Positions 13,178-25,410 of a stretch of DNA of 64,000 nt are shown piece after piece (the first letter of the stretch is position 1; each line of letters starts with the position of its first letter). The notes below the pieces were generated by a model. That model ran no database searches and was not told the DNA's origin. It worked only from the letters and a program-made list of their open reading frames with translations. A program made the translations under genes and the position numbers. The DNA is taken from contig JBLDXI010000054.1 in the NCBI GenBank assembly GCA_047495785.1, forward strand, positions 310,001 to 374,000, written 5' to 3'. Origin of the DNA: Lepidodermella squamata. Taxonomy: Eukaryota; Gastrotricha.

Positions 13178-16100
13178 ATGGCCGCAATAATTGTCAATGA
13201 AACATCGGCATCCAGCACCCAGCCGCTCACCGAGCTGTCGCTAAATCACGAAAATCTCGTCGACGACGAGAGAGACTCAAGCGAACAACGGCTGATCGTC
13301 AACGCGACGCTCGACTCGCCGAACCATGTCGAAAATAATTCGGCGGCATCGATCGATCACGTCAAAATCGAAGTGTCGAACAACCACGAATCGGTCAATC
13401 GCCACCACTCAGTCCAACTTCTCGACAGTAATTCAGCCGTGAAAAATCACCGAAAGCAACGAAGATCGGTCCCGGCTGTTATGACGACGCAAAACGCGCT
13501 CGTCGCCGAGTTGAAGGACGTGCTGAGGCGAAAGTCGAAATTTGTCGAGGTCGTGCCAGACCGGGACGGCATGTCGCCGGAGGACGGCTTCGACGAGGAC
13601 GAAGACAACAATTTCGAGGACGAAGGCGCCGAATTTTCCGGCGATGACTTGGATGATTTGAACCATGTCGCGTCGTCGCCGGAGACGAGTCGGAATAACG
13701 CGGCCGCCTCGCCGTTTTTTAACGGCTCGTCGTCCGGCTCGACGTCGGGCGCGGCGAGTGCCGTTGAAGTGGCAACGGCTACGGCGAAATCGCCTGTGCC
13801 CATGATGCAGATGGTTCGCGTTGTTCGCTGTGCGATTATCGGCGATGAGGCGGATCAGTTTTTCGCCGATTGCCTCAACGCGAATCACTCGAGTAAACGA
13901 ACGTTCGAAATTCAACACGACGGTGCTTTGGTAAATTTCTTTCGATAATTTTTTATTCGATGTTTTTTTACGAATTTTTAAAAATTAATATGATTTTTTC
14001 GCAATATTTATCGGGACATTAAATCGCGAAAATTTCGTCGATTTATGTAACGCTGAATTTGTTCGTCTAGCAATGATTTTAGTGGGGAGATTACCCAAAA
14101 TTCGAAAATTGTCATTTAATTTTTTGAAATTTTTGAAATGTCGATGTGTGGCAATTTTTTTTTATTTTTCGCTTGGAAATTTTACAACAGTTCCTAAAAT
14201 CTATGGCATATTTGGATATTTAATTTAGAATAATTTTTTTATATTGACCCGGAATATATTTCAGGGATCTGTTCATTTTTTGGGATGGTTATTTAAAAGA
14301 AATGAAATTTAAAATTAAAATTATGATTACTCGGGTATTTTTTTCTTCGGTGTGTTTTCCATTTTTTCTGAATTTTCCGGATTCGTTCCATCATGGATCC
14401 ATTGAAATATTCAACTCGGTAAAACTTTCGCATTTTTTTGGGTTGGAAGTTAGAAGCTTGAATTTCAAAGCCCAATTCTGACTATTTTTCAAATTCCTTG
14501 ATTTGCAAAATTTACAATTATTTCCTGGATTTTTCATTGGTTGTTGGATCTTGATAATTTGAAGCTTTGCTTTAGCCAATTTTCATTCAATTTAATTTGA
14601 TTTAATCATAATTTAATTTGACCGAAATGGGAACTAAATTCAGAACAATTCAAAAAAGCCTTTTTCGAAGGCGAATTTAGTTTCAAAATTGATGCAAAAT
14701 TAATGCAAAAAATTAAAATTTAATGACCAATATTTCAAGAAAATTTCAAGATTTTCTAGTTTCTAAAATTTTAAAATGTTACCGATCCTACAAGAAATGT
14801 GTTACAAGTCTTGAAAAATGTCCCATGACAGAATCAGCCATCCACAAGTTCATGAATGACATCCTTGTTACGACCTCACGATTTTAGAATTTTATTTTTT
14901 AATTTCAGGTAAATGTGCAAATAGTGGCGGTGATTGGCGTTGAGAATCGGGACGAGTTGCCGCGTTTCCGCGTCGGTAACTCCAACTGCGATGTCTTTCT
15001 GACCGTGTTCAAGGACGAAGCCAGCCTCAAAGACCTATGGCTACCACAGGTTCGTTCACTTCAAACTCTTTTTTGAATTATTCTGGAATATTTTTTCCGA
15101 CTTTATTTCGGAAACTACTTTTTCGTGCAGCATTTTCAATTTTCTATGCAGCAAAAATTTTCTTAAATCGCATGTTCGAATATTTCCGCGAAATTGAAGC
15201 TAATCATGTATTCTATAGTGAAGAGTGCGATTTAAACAGAATTTCACGCTGAATTCAAAGATAATTTTTTTTTAATTTTTCCACTCAATCTTGACATCCT
15301 TTAAAGCTTCGAAAACTGGGTTTTAGGCCCGTTGTAAATTCCAAAATGATTAAAAATAATTTGTAAATCTAAAGTAAGACGCTTTAAAATTGTCGAAAAT
15401 TGAAAGCTATTTTATATAGCTTGAATAAGTTAATTTGGGCGAATAGAAAGCGATTTTCACGAATGTCTTAATGTCTATAACCAGTTGGGATATAGGTTTC
15501 GCCCATCGTACTTGGCCTATTAACAAAGAGCTGTATACATATAGGCGAGGTCATAGCTGTCCAGGCAGTCGGCACCCTTTGCACCAAGACATGGGTGAAT
15601 CGTTCCCAAGAACACCTTGAACCACCCAAGAACAATTCACCCACATTGATAGCACCTCTCGGCATTACCATATTTAGGCTTGGCATGCACACGGATGCCC
15701 GGTCGCAGTTCTAAATATTCCTATGTATAAAGATCCGAGAGCCACGATACGTAAACTTGGATTCCACGAGAGTATAGAGTTCACTGGCTTTGACTGGCTG
15801 GTTCCGAGTTGGGCCACGGCCTTTGAGAAGACTTCGTCGAACTCACTTACTGACCTTGTTGGCTGGTTCCGAGAAGATGTCGCTGGATTGTCCGGTTCAG
15901 GCTCGCTGATAGATTTTGAAGTACCTGGCAAAGCTTCTCCAGTAAGCGAAATCGAGAGCACTGAGTTGTAGTATTCAAAAATCATCACTTCGCATTTTTC
16001 GATGTTTAAAACCAGGCGCCATTGCTCGCACGGTGGCGTCCAGTTGAGCTTAAATTCGGCGGGTTCAATCGAGCAGCGACTTGCCAAAGGCCCAGTTCAC

Positions 16101-16734
16101 GGCTTCGTCGGGCGGCATTCCCATCGCCGTGAAAAAGATGAAAAGCTGTGGGCTCAGCGGTGACCTTGAGGTACACCGCAGCAGATCGGGTGTTCTTCGC
16201 TGATTTTCATTTTTTGCTGCATTAAAAAGTTGAAATGCTGCTGTCCCACATTTCCATTAATTTGTTGTGGCAAAAATCGAAAAAAATTTGCTCGAAATTG
16301 CTGGAATAATTGATGATTTTTTTTCCTAATTTTAGCTTCGACGGATAAATAACGAAATGCCAATCGTGATGGCGGGCGGTTTGCCGCAGCCGGACGGCCG
16401 CAACCTCGCGCAACAGGTGGGCGCGCGCGACTACGTCGACCTGACCGCCTCGGGTGACCACAAGCCCGTCTTCGAAAGCGTCGTCGCCGCGATTCTCGGC
16501 CCGCCGCGCCGCCGCCCGGCCTCGTCCGAGATGGCCCCACCCCAACAACAGAACGGCCTCGTCGAAATCGACCTGGAACCGCCGCCGGCGAAAGCGCCCG
16601 CCACCCTCGCCTCACCGCCCCCACTCGCGCACACGGTTGAAAATTTGAACCCGAATCCGCCTCAAAATTTAAATTCCCAACAGCAACAACAACAGCAGAA
16701 AAAGGCGAACAAGTGTTGCTGTGTAATTTCTTAA
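13178..16734 (+). CDS. Rho-like pseudoGTPase with long disordered N-terminus and CaaX tail
   Basis: Three exons, 13178-13930, 14909-15049 and 16336-16734, joined by phase-0 GT-AG introns of 978 and 1286 bp; 430 residues. Residues 1-210 are low-complexity and acidic (DEDEDNNFEDEGAEF). From about 213 a Rho-family fold can be followed strand by strand: VRCAIIGDEADQFFADCL sits where the P-loop should be, VNVQIVAVIGVEN in place of the WDTAGQE strand, CDVFLTVF as the next strand, MPIVMAGGLPQP in place of the xxLVGNKxDL strand, and GRNLAQQVGARDYVDLTAS for the GR-x(2)-A-x(2)-GA...SA region. The GxxxxGK[ST], DxxG and NKxD motifs are therefore all missing, so nucleotide binding is unlikely. After a Gln-rich stretch the protein ends KCCCVIS, a CaaX-type prenylation signal (CVIS) with extra cysteines for palmitoylation. 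AATAAA follows near 16816. Inferred role: membrane-anchored scaffold or decoy in Rho signalling. Confidence 0.75.
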
Positions 16735-18595
16735 AATTTTGCTTGATTTTTTTTAATTAATTAATTAGTATTTAATTAATTATATGCCGCACGCTCAATA
16801 ATTAATTAGGCCGTCAATAAAATTGCTTGCGTTATATTGAATGGTATTATACGAGATAAAATCAGTCGAATTTTCTTGAAAAAAACGATTTTTTGTTGAC
16901 TGATTGAATAAATATATTTTTGCTATTTTTCCTGCCTCTCGAATCTTCTATGCTATAAATATGCAAAATTTACGATAGGAACCTCAGCAATTTTTCAGGT
17001 TACGAAAAAATCGCCGGCTTCGATGAAAATAAAATATTGTAAATATCATTGAATTGCGCTTGTTTCTCTCTTTTTTCTCTCGTTTTTTTCCGCTCTGTTT
17101 TTCGTTTCTTTGTGCAACTTGAATGATGATGTATTTATTGTCCATTATTACTACATATTTCTTTTCATTTATTATGACAACGCAGCTGAGGCTAATAAAA
17201 TATTTCAGCCTGCGTTCTCTTCGTGTATACACCTTGATTGAACTGAAAAAATACACGTTATTGATATGCGACTTTTGGCCGCGCGAATTTTGACAATAAA
17301 ACAAAGAGGTGCGATAATTTAATATTTTCATCTTTTTGCAGATATTATTTGAATTTTTTTGTCGAGTTTAATAGACACCTTGATACCTTCCTGTTTCGAG
17401 ATGGATGAAGATTCAGAAATTCGGTTCTGGAGTACTTGGACTTGGTCCTGAGTCCTGATATCCAGTGAAAGCTCTCGAGATTCGTTATTCGAGCTCGATT
17501 CAAGGTTCGACTTATCCCGAATTTTATACAGGCCGGAAATTCGTTGGAATCTATATTCATCGAGATCAATTAAATTTATCAATTAAATTTTACTGGAACC
17601 GAATTTCGAATATTTTACTGGTTAAAATGTGAATTTTCGAATATTTTGAGATTGGCAACAAGAAATTCGAAAAAATTGCCTTGAGTGGTTAAAGTTTTGG
17701 AAAATGCAAAATTTGTTGCTCAAAATAATTTCCATCCGCCTGAAATGAGAAATGTTCACGCTGCGAGTTGTTAACTGGATCTGAAAATTTGAACGCTAAT
17801 AAGCAAAAAATCGAAATTTTCCGGTAGTTTCAATCCGAGACTAAACCTATACAGGGCGGCCAAAAAATTCCGTAGAGAGGGAATTCGCTGCGCATCAATT
17901 TAATGAGGAGTTTTAAGAAGTTGAAGAATTACAAGCATTCTTTTGCCAATGGAACTCCTCAATTTCTTGAAACTCCTCATTAAAATGATGCGCAGCGAAT
18001 TCCCTCTCTGCGGAATTTTTTGGCCGCCCTGTAGATCTCCTATATTTGGAAATTTTTACGTGAAACTCAATTCATGACGCATGATGATTCATCGTTGTGT
18101 GCTTGAAATAACTTGAGAAAGCCAAAAAATTTGAAAAAATTTTAATCAAATTTCAAAAATTTTAATAAGATGAATCTTGTAAAATATTTCAAAATTGTAG
18201 ATAGGTATTCCATGCTGAATTTTTCAAATTTTTTAATCCATCGCCCTGGGAAGTTATTATTCGATCGAAATTTCCAGTGAAATTTGGGCATTAAAATCGG
18301 AAAATTTGCTTTATTTCAATGGAAAAATTTACCGATATGTAACTGTTTAATGCGCAATTTATTTTAACTCACCATTTTTGCCTCAAAATTCCCGCTTGAA
18401 ACCATTTTTTATCAGTAGCTTATCTCGCTGCATGAGTTCAAATTCCAATTAGACGTAAAATAGTATCTGTGATAATGTTCATTACTCACCGGACTCTCCT
18501 AATATTTCAGTATTTTATTAATACTAATAATTTTTTTAATACAATTAAAATATTTTTATAGAGCCTTTCTTCAACTTGTTGGTTGCATTTTCGGC
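16735..18595. other. Intergenic spacer with one MITE
   Basis: 3' flank of the pseudo-Rho gene and 5' flank of the SDR gene. The only structured element I see is the 180-bp inverted-repeat element at 17852-18031. The remainder is AT-rich without a credible frame. Confidence 0.45.
17850..18033. mobile_element. Tc1/mariner-type MITE, near-palindromic
   Basis: The element body is 17852-18031 (180 bp), flanked on both sides by TA, the target duplication of Tc1/mariner elements. It begins CAGGGCGGCCAAAAAATTCC and ends in the inverted complement. The two arms are about 80 bp each with only a handful of mismatches, so most of the element is a hairpin around a short centre. It has no coding capacity and must have been moved by a transposase encoded elsewhere. 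Confidence 0.85.
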
Positions 18596-21431
18596 ATGGA
18601 CACAGTATTGCTGCTTGGCGGCAGCGGCTTCATGGGCAGTCACGTGATCGACCACCTGCTCGCCTCGCCTCGAAAATGCCGAATAATGACCGTGACCCGG
18701 TCTACAAACTGGTCGAACCGCTGGGGCGGAGCGAAAAATCAGCAATTAATTGACCAAAAATTCACATGCGACCGCGATTCGCAGAAGCTATCGCAAAATC
18801 ACGAATTGATGAATTTCGATTTCGGTGAAAATGGCGTCAAATTAATCGTCGATTTCAGCACATTCACACCCGAGCAAATGCGGGACAGTCTTGAATTTGT
18901 GCAATTTAAATTCGGTTCTCAAGCTAGAAAACCGATTTACATCTACTTAAGTTCGGATTCTATTTACGAGGTGGCGAAAAAATCGAACGTGGACGACGGC
19001 AAAAATTGGTCGATTTTGAAGGAGGAAGATGCGGTGAGGCCGAGTGATGAAGCCGAGCGAGACGAATTGGCCGAGGCGGATCCGTACGGCGAGGCGAAAT
19101 TTGCGGCTGAGGAGATTCTAGCCGCGGAACACGGCGATATTCCCTTCGTTGCCCTGCGATTGCCTGATGTAATCGGACCACGCGACCAGCTTGGAAACAG
19201 GTAATAAATTGTAAAAAAAATCGAAATAAAAAATTAAATTAAATTAAATTAAAATGAGAAAAATAATTGAGAAATAAAACTTATAATAAAATGTGTGAAA
19301 AATGGGAATTCGAAATGGCTAGCGGGAAAATTTTGAATTTAATTTTGTAACCGCTGTTAAACTTGCGCGACTTCAAGGGAAAAATTGCTGAATTTACAGA
19401 TTTTAAGCTGATGTAAAGCGTGTCCTAGAAGTTGCGTTTTTTAATTTTATAAGAAATTCAACTACTTTTTTTTATATTGAACCTACTGAGAGAAAATTCC
19501 AACTATTATTCGTGATTTAACCGAAAAAAATAACCGAGTTTCCAGCATCAGAACGGCTTCGGACGGGTTGGCTCGACCTTCAACCTAGAAAATAGATGAA
19601 GACATTATGTGGAGAAGTTAACAATAGCTAAGGCGATACAAGGATCGCTTGATATTCTCGTAGTTCCGAATCTTCGTCGTCAAAGACTCAGACCAAGACA
19701 TTCACGAGACACTTAGCTCAGTTTCAGCTCTCGCATCTTGGATATAGCGATTGCCGATTCAACTTGGAAGTAATCTCGTGCTGTTTCTCGTGATGTTGTA
19801 AAATCTTTCGGGAATCTCAAGCGGGTTTGGCGCAGCCGGCCTTGGCGGAGCTTGAGCTGTTGGAACCAGAGTCGGTGCCGAGGGATTGATTGATGGAACT
19901 GCTTCCGCTTGTTGCCAGAATGAAAAGTAGCTTGTTGGTTGAATTTAGCCTGCCTGCATTTGATCTTATTGACTTTTGCAGTTGCCTGAACTTTGGTCGA
20001 TATTAAGGCCTTAATTTGAGCCTCATCGTTGTTGTGAACTGTTATGAAATGATTTCCAGTCCGGATCAGCAGTTGAGAGATATAGCTCTGTGACGATGTA
20101 TCGCCATATTGACCTCTTATTCGAAAATTGCACGGCTAGCGAGGCGTTTCGGTATGTTCACCGGGGTGGCGAGCTCGGTTGGCAAATCAGAGGATTGAAT
20201 AGCCAGGTGCTGGTATTCTTGGAATATCTTTGGCTGGCTTTTCAGGCGCGATAATCGCTGTATCAGCGTGAAACGGAACCCCTGCCAGGTTTCTGTGGGA
20301 ACAACTCCATCAACTGGGTTAGCATTGCATTTTCCGAGGGCGTATCATCAAAGTAATTTCAGAGACGGAGCCAGCTTTCGGGGAACCTTTCCAAGGTCCA
20401 GTAGACTTGGCGTTGACGATAAGAGCAGTTTCCCCAAGCTTTAACCCATTCTTGAAGTAGATTGTGCCGAATGAATAAGTAATCTTGAGGTATGATATCT
20501 GTGTAAGTTTCACTTTCGGTTTCCTGATCGGATCGAATCAGTTTGCCTTGAGCTATAAGAAATGGCGTAGTGTCCCATGAACCTTGAAAATTGGTAGTTG
20601 GAAAATGGCTGCTTTGTTAGCCTGAGGAACCGTTTAGATATAAGTGTTTGAAAATTAAAAAGTGCATTGAATTTTTTCGAAATTTCCAACTTCAGAATAA
20701 TTCGTATTTATTCTGGTGATCAAAATTTTTTCAAGTTGGGTCAGTTATGACGAAGTATTTACAAATTTTGATCATAAACATCAAAATTGTTTGATGTTCT
20801 TTCTCTAATTTGTTTTAGCCCGATTTACGGCCAGTCCTCGCATGAACAACGCTGGTGGATATGCCAGATATGGGCGAAAATGTCGCCACCGGGTTCGAAA
20901 AACCCGAAAATCGCCCCGGTCCACATTCCGAGCTGGCTCATGCAACGGCCCCTCAGTTTTGTCTACGCAGCTGATGTCGCGAGGCTGGTGACCCAAATCT
21001 ACGAAGAAAACCAGTCAACCGTGAAATTGCTCAACCAAGTCTTAAATTTCGCATTCCCGACACCTGTCACCCTCCCGGAATTATTTAACAAAATTCTGAT
21101 TGCGATCGGTAAAAACCCGGTACCGGTTTCGGAATTTTCGGTTCAATCGGAATTTTTCGATGAAAAATACCCGAATTTGAACCCGTATTTCGCGTATCCT
21201 TCCGTTACACGCGGGCCGCTTGACGTGGCGAAATTTCAGAATTGTTTTCCCGATTTCGAATTTACGAACTTCGACAGGGCGGTTCAGGAAACGGCGGAAT
21301 TTTTCGAAACGGCCGCAACCAATCAAGCGGAACGGGATCGATACGCCGCGACTCTGAAATACATCCTAGAGTTATTTAAAGAGCATAACATGGTTAATGA
21401 TGATTCCGCTTCTTTAGCTGAAAGGATTTGA
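18596..21431 (+). CDS. NAD(P)-dependent epimerase/dehydratase, extended SDR family
   Basis: Two exons, 18596-19200 and 20819-21431, with a 1618-bp phase-2 intron; 405 residues. The start MDTVLLLGGSGFMGSHVIDH is a Rossmann nucleotide-binding motif (GGxGFxG). Ser-rich YLSSDSIYEV and the YGEAK catalytic motif (YxxxK) follow in exon 1, together with RLPDVIGPRDQ, the conserved R-P-x(2)-x-GPRD segment of the family. Exon 2 continues with RWWICQIW, FVYAADVARLV and a helical C-terminal part. Such enzymes oxidise, reduce or epimerise nucleotide sugars and related substrates; the substrate here cannot be called. There is no signal peptide, so it is probably cytosolic. AATAAA overlaps the 3' end near 21433. 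A broken copy of exon 2 lies 3.5 kb downstream. Confidence 0.8.
19201..20818 (+). other. Intron of the SDR gene
   Basis: It begins GTAATAAATT and ends TGTTTTAG. The middle (about 19.55-20.6 kb) is less AT-rich than the rest and looks like an old insertion, but every frame is interrupted and I recognise no protein in it. Confidence 0.5.
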
Positions 21432-21561
21432 AAATAAAATGAAAAATAACTAATTACTATGGCTTATGTGCGACCTATGTATGATAAATTTAAATTCATA
21501 TAATAATTTTATGAATATTTATCCCAATTATTAATATTTAAGAAAAGGGAGAATTGGTTTG

Positions 21562-21700
21562 CATCACCAAAACGACTATTTAGATCACCAAAAAGACCAT
21601 TTAGATCACCAAATGAAAACTGTCAAAAACCATCACCAAAACGACCATTTAGATCACCTAAGTTTAAATCACCAAAAGGCAGTTTGCGACACCAAACGTA
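21562..21700. repeat. Short imperfect tandem repeat, unit about 21 bp
   Basis: Several imperfect copies of ATCACCAAAACGACCATTTAG follow each other just 3' of the SDR gene, with diverged units between them. Period and content are clear by eye. The small His/Asp-rich open frame across it is a by-product of the repeat. Confidence 0.7.
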
Positions 21701-22393
21701 AAAATGGCTCATTTTGCTCATTTTACTTACAGGGCACGCTTTATCTGGCGAAAACTAAAGCAGATACATGAAAGTACTTTATATCATCAGACTCACCTCA
21801 TTGATAGCAATCGTTTGATATTAAATTCGAGGCAATATTCGAATGGCAAAACCTCTGGCCATATTATATGCACATATTTTATTCGTTGCATCAGGAATGT
21901 GATCAAACCTTAACCCTCGTAAGACTTATTGTTAGCAGTCACGTGATTCATCAAGCCAGATTTTCTTATTGTAGTGCAAATACTGGGGTGACTTTCGCGG
22001 TGGGGGCCAATATGCCATGCAAAATGGAGTGATTTTGGCATGGCAAATCTCGAAGGTAGCCGGGCTAGTAAACTTTGATTGGGGCACCGTTGGATAGCTG
22101 ACATAGAATGCAGCCCGAATATGACAGTGTTTATTCCTTTCGACCCCTTTTTCTCAACTGCGAGTCATCGAAGTTTCGTTAAAAATCGAAATTACCCAAA
22201 AACATGGCAAACGTCTAGTATAGACATCAATGCTTGCCTTTTCCTGGGCTATCCAATATCAAACGGTACCCCTCTCAACAAAGGCATGAACAAAGGGTAT
22301 TAGCCCGATTACCTTCGAGATTTACCATGCCAAAGTCAACCCAGTTGAAAGTAATTTAAAAAGTTTTCAAGCTTTATGTTATAGCCAGTTAGC
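21701..22393. other. Intergenic spacer, no gene seen
   Basis: Lies between the 21-bp repeat and the 3' end of the minus-strand secreted-protein gene. I see no credible frame or repeat. Confidence 0.4.
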
Positions 22394-23274
22394 TCAGAAT
22401 CCGCAGGTATCGACGTTGAAGCCGGTAGCGATGTTGCCGTTTAACGAGAAGCTTGAAGGAGGTCCCATACCGGCAGCGGGAATGCTGGCACAGCAAGACG
22501 GGAAATAGCTGAAAGCTGTTGTGGGCCATGTTGGCTGGAGTTTCAAATTGTATAGAAAATTACAGTATATTAAAAGACAAATAATTCTAAACGTACACTG
22601 CCACCTCCAGCAGGGGCCTGTTTCGTCTGCCCTGACGTTAGACAAGAATTCGGAAATCGCACGCAGCGACCGCCTGATCCAGCGGAAGGAGTACACACCT
22701 TGTAGGGATTGGCGTCAGTCGCAGCCATGCAGTACCACAGCGGAACTGTCGCCTGTACGTACATATCGTAGAATATGTTAGAGGCTCCGAGGGCATCACA
22801 GCAGGCCTTGAATGAGTTGAACGTTGTCGCCGGAACACCGGTCGCAGTCTTCAATAAACAGCCGATGTCTAATCGCACATTTCAAAAGATGTGTTAGCCT
22901 TACCATAGCTGTTGGCGTTGTCGAGCATGCCGTAGCAGCGACAGAAGTGCAAAATTTGATGGTTTTGGCAACATCGCTGCCTGTGCCGGCCGTGGTTAAC
23001 TGGCACATGGTGAATTGGTTCTAAAGGTGACGAAAAATTGGTAGAGCAGTAGTTACTCGTATGTTATCACGCAGTTTACGTTATCGGCGCAAGATTGAGT
23101 TGCGGTGCACGCAGTTGCGGCGCACGTTGTTCCGGTAGCGCAGGTTGCTCCACAAGTCGGGCAGGATGGGCAGGCTGACGAGGCTGGGCATGGTGTCGTG
23201 GTGCTGGTGGTTGACGTGGGAGGGCAAGCGTAGCATCCAGCAAGCAAAGCAGCAACAAAGAAGACAGCCTTCAT
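22394..23274 (-). CDS. Secreted Cys/Thr-rich protein, unknown function
   Basis: Four exons on the minus strand: 23080-23274, 22904-23020, 22597-22848 and 22394-22534, all joined in phase 0, with short introns of 59, 55 and 62 bp; 234 residues. The start MKAVFFVAALLAGCYA is a good signal peptide. A Thr/Pro run and closely spaced cysteines (CPSCPTCGATCATGTTC) follow, then further Cys-containing segments such as FKACCDALGAS and FPSCCASIP. The junctions were chosen because the flanking frames keep the same Thr/Ala/Ser/Cys-rich composition and all introns then share one phase. I recognise no named domain. Probably extracellular (cuticle, mucus or venom-like secretions are all possible). The second acceptor is the least certain junction. 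Confidence 0.6.
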
Positions 23275-24882
23275 GTCGAATTCAGAAAAATTATGAAAGA
23301 AAAAATATATCAAGAGGAGAAAGTGTAGCTGTTATTACTTGAGAAAATAAACAAATGAGACCGCGGGGCCAACTCGTGAGTTGTTACTTCTCATCCACCG
23401 CCCTGCTCATGCTGTTCTCATATCATCGTTAAATTTTAATTGCTTTTACCGCTCTCGCTTACAGCCAATATATTTTCATTCGACACGCAGGCGATATCAT
23501 AGCTTCACATCACCGCCTAATGACTGCGTAGGCCCTTTCGTGCTCATAAGCGTCTCATGCGAGCGGAGGGTTTTTTTCACGATTTTGTTGACCTGTTCAA
23601 TTATGGAATAAAACATCATAATCACTACGAAAAAAGCTGGCTTATCAGCTCAAAACCCAAAAAATGCTCATTTTCGCTGAATAGCAGCTAGAAAGTGAAC
23701 ATTTTATTGCGCAAAAATTAAAAATTAGCTTTTTAGTTGCTATGCAGCTAAATAAGGATGATAAACACTTTGGCGACGGTTGTATCAGCAGGAGCAGTTT
23801 GTTGGCTTTTGAGCTATTAAACCATATTTTTTTCCTAGTGATCATCGCTGTGCGATGGATGTAGATTCAATCCGTGAATGAAACGTGTATAGATGTAAGA
23901 TGCCGAGAATCCAAGATTGCTTTATTCTCCTCTGTTGCATTCAGCAGCCCTTCAGCATATTCATTCGACAGTCATTCAATAGCTCATCTTGCTGAGCCCA
24001 GGTGTGCAAGAAATCTCGAACACTAATCATGTGGAACTACGATGAAACACATTCCCCTGTGATTGAAGCCAAAAATACTGTGCAATAAACGGTGTTCTTG
24101 AACGCTCAGATATGAAAATTAAGGTGGATTAGACTCAAATCAATTTCGGCTGGCCGCGGGACCTTGTTTCTTCCAGGCAATCATGCAAGAAAGCCATATA
24201 CCTGAAAACACGCCTTTTTGGCCAATCCTGAGGAGAAAAGCGAAAGGAAGCAGCTCGCAAGATTGACTGGAAGAGGCGTGGTTCCGATGGAAAAATCACA
24301 GAATAAAATACTTTTCTCGTGTCGCGTTTTTCTAAGTTCAATTTTAGGATGCCTTTTCAAGAGCATTGTCAGTTTGACCTCGCTGATTTACGACACATCT
24401 GCACTCCTTCCACAGGTTTTGCCAGGTTCTGCTTTTTGCCAGGCAGATATTCGTCGTATCATGACTGTTTCCATTCTCTTATTTTTCTATTTCTACATAA
24501 TTAAGAGCAAGCTTTTTTCTCAGTCAAGGTATGACGACTGTGCATCGCGGCGAATCCACACTTTGTAGTAATTGAGAGAACTTGGGTGTGTAAAGACAGC
24601 AGTGGCTGTAGCTGCGGCATATACAGCGGCAGAGCTGACTGCTCACTCCGCTTTCGTGTGGTGACGACGGGTGTAATAGCCGCATCCATTTCATTGCCTG
24701 CACTATACAACAGGCCGCCGGCAAATTACGTATGTTGTTTACAATTAAGTGTGAATTTCAACACGCTTGCCAACATTTGAGCATTCTAATTTTCTTGGTT
24801 TTTCAAGAACTGTTTTTTTTACTTGAGGCTTATCTGAATTTTTCATTCTTATTTGCCCATGGTATAGTCAACCAATTCTCAA
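23275..24882. other. Intergenic spacer, no gene seen
   Basis: 5' flank of the minus-strand secreted-protein gene. A TATA-like run lies close upstream of its ATG (about 23300-23310). Short frames here overlap on both strands without protein-like features. Confidence 0.35.
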
Positions 24883-25410
24883 CCAGTCCTCGCATCAGCA
24901 GCTATGGTGGATTTGCCAGATATGCGGAAAACGTTCACGCTCCGAGCTGGCTCATGCAAAGAACCGTCAGTTTCGTCACGCTGCTGATATCGCGAGGCTG
25001 GTGACCCGGGTCTTCGAAGAAAATCAGCCAACGTGAAATTGCTCAACCAAGTCTTCAACTTCGCATTCCCGACACCTGTTACCCTCCGGGAATTCTTCAA
25101 CGAAATTCTGATAGCGATTGGTAAACATCCGGTACCTGCTTCGGAATTCGGTTCAATCGGAATGTTTCGACGAAAAATACCCGAATTTGAACCTTAATTT
25201 CGCGTATGCTTCCTTTACCCGCGTCTGACATGGCGAAATTTCAGAAGTCATGTCCCGATTTAGAATTTACAAGGCGGTTCCGGCAGATTTTATCGAAATG
25301 GCCGCAACGAGTCAAGCGGAACGGGATCGATACGCCGCGACGCTAAAATATGTCCTTGAGATATTTAAATAGCTTAACATGACTAATGAGGATTCCGCTT
25401 TTTAAGCCGC
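24883..25410 (+). pseudogene. Decayed copy of SDR exon 2
   Basis: From CCAGTCCTCGCATCAGC onward this matches exon 2 of the SDR gene at 18596-21431 (from about base 20829) almost to its stop codon. Shared stretches include CGAGCTGGCTCATGCAA and GAAATTGCTCAACCAAGTC. It has several small deletions, frameshifts and an early TGA, and I find no copy of exon 1 in front of it. It is a duplicated fragment that no longer encodes an enzyme. Confidence 0.85.

Noticed and set aside
15674-16087. Minus-strand frame in intron 2 of the pseudo-Rho gene with LNIEKCEVMIF, like an RT segment
   Set aside because: Only about 15 residues resemble LINE RT and nothing around them continues the match; possible old remnant but not supportable.
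20319-20513. Minus-strand frame in the SDR intron, weakly like a BEL/Pao integrase tail
   Set aside because: Match is a few residues only and flanking frames are full of stops.
21562-21700. CRISPR-like appearance of the 21-bp repeat
   Set aside because: Units abut or are separated by diverged repeat, not unique spacers, and the genome is animal.
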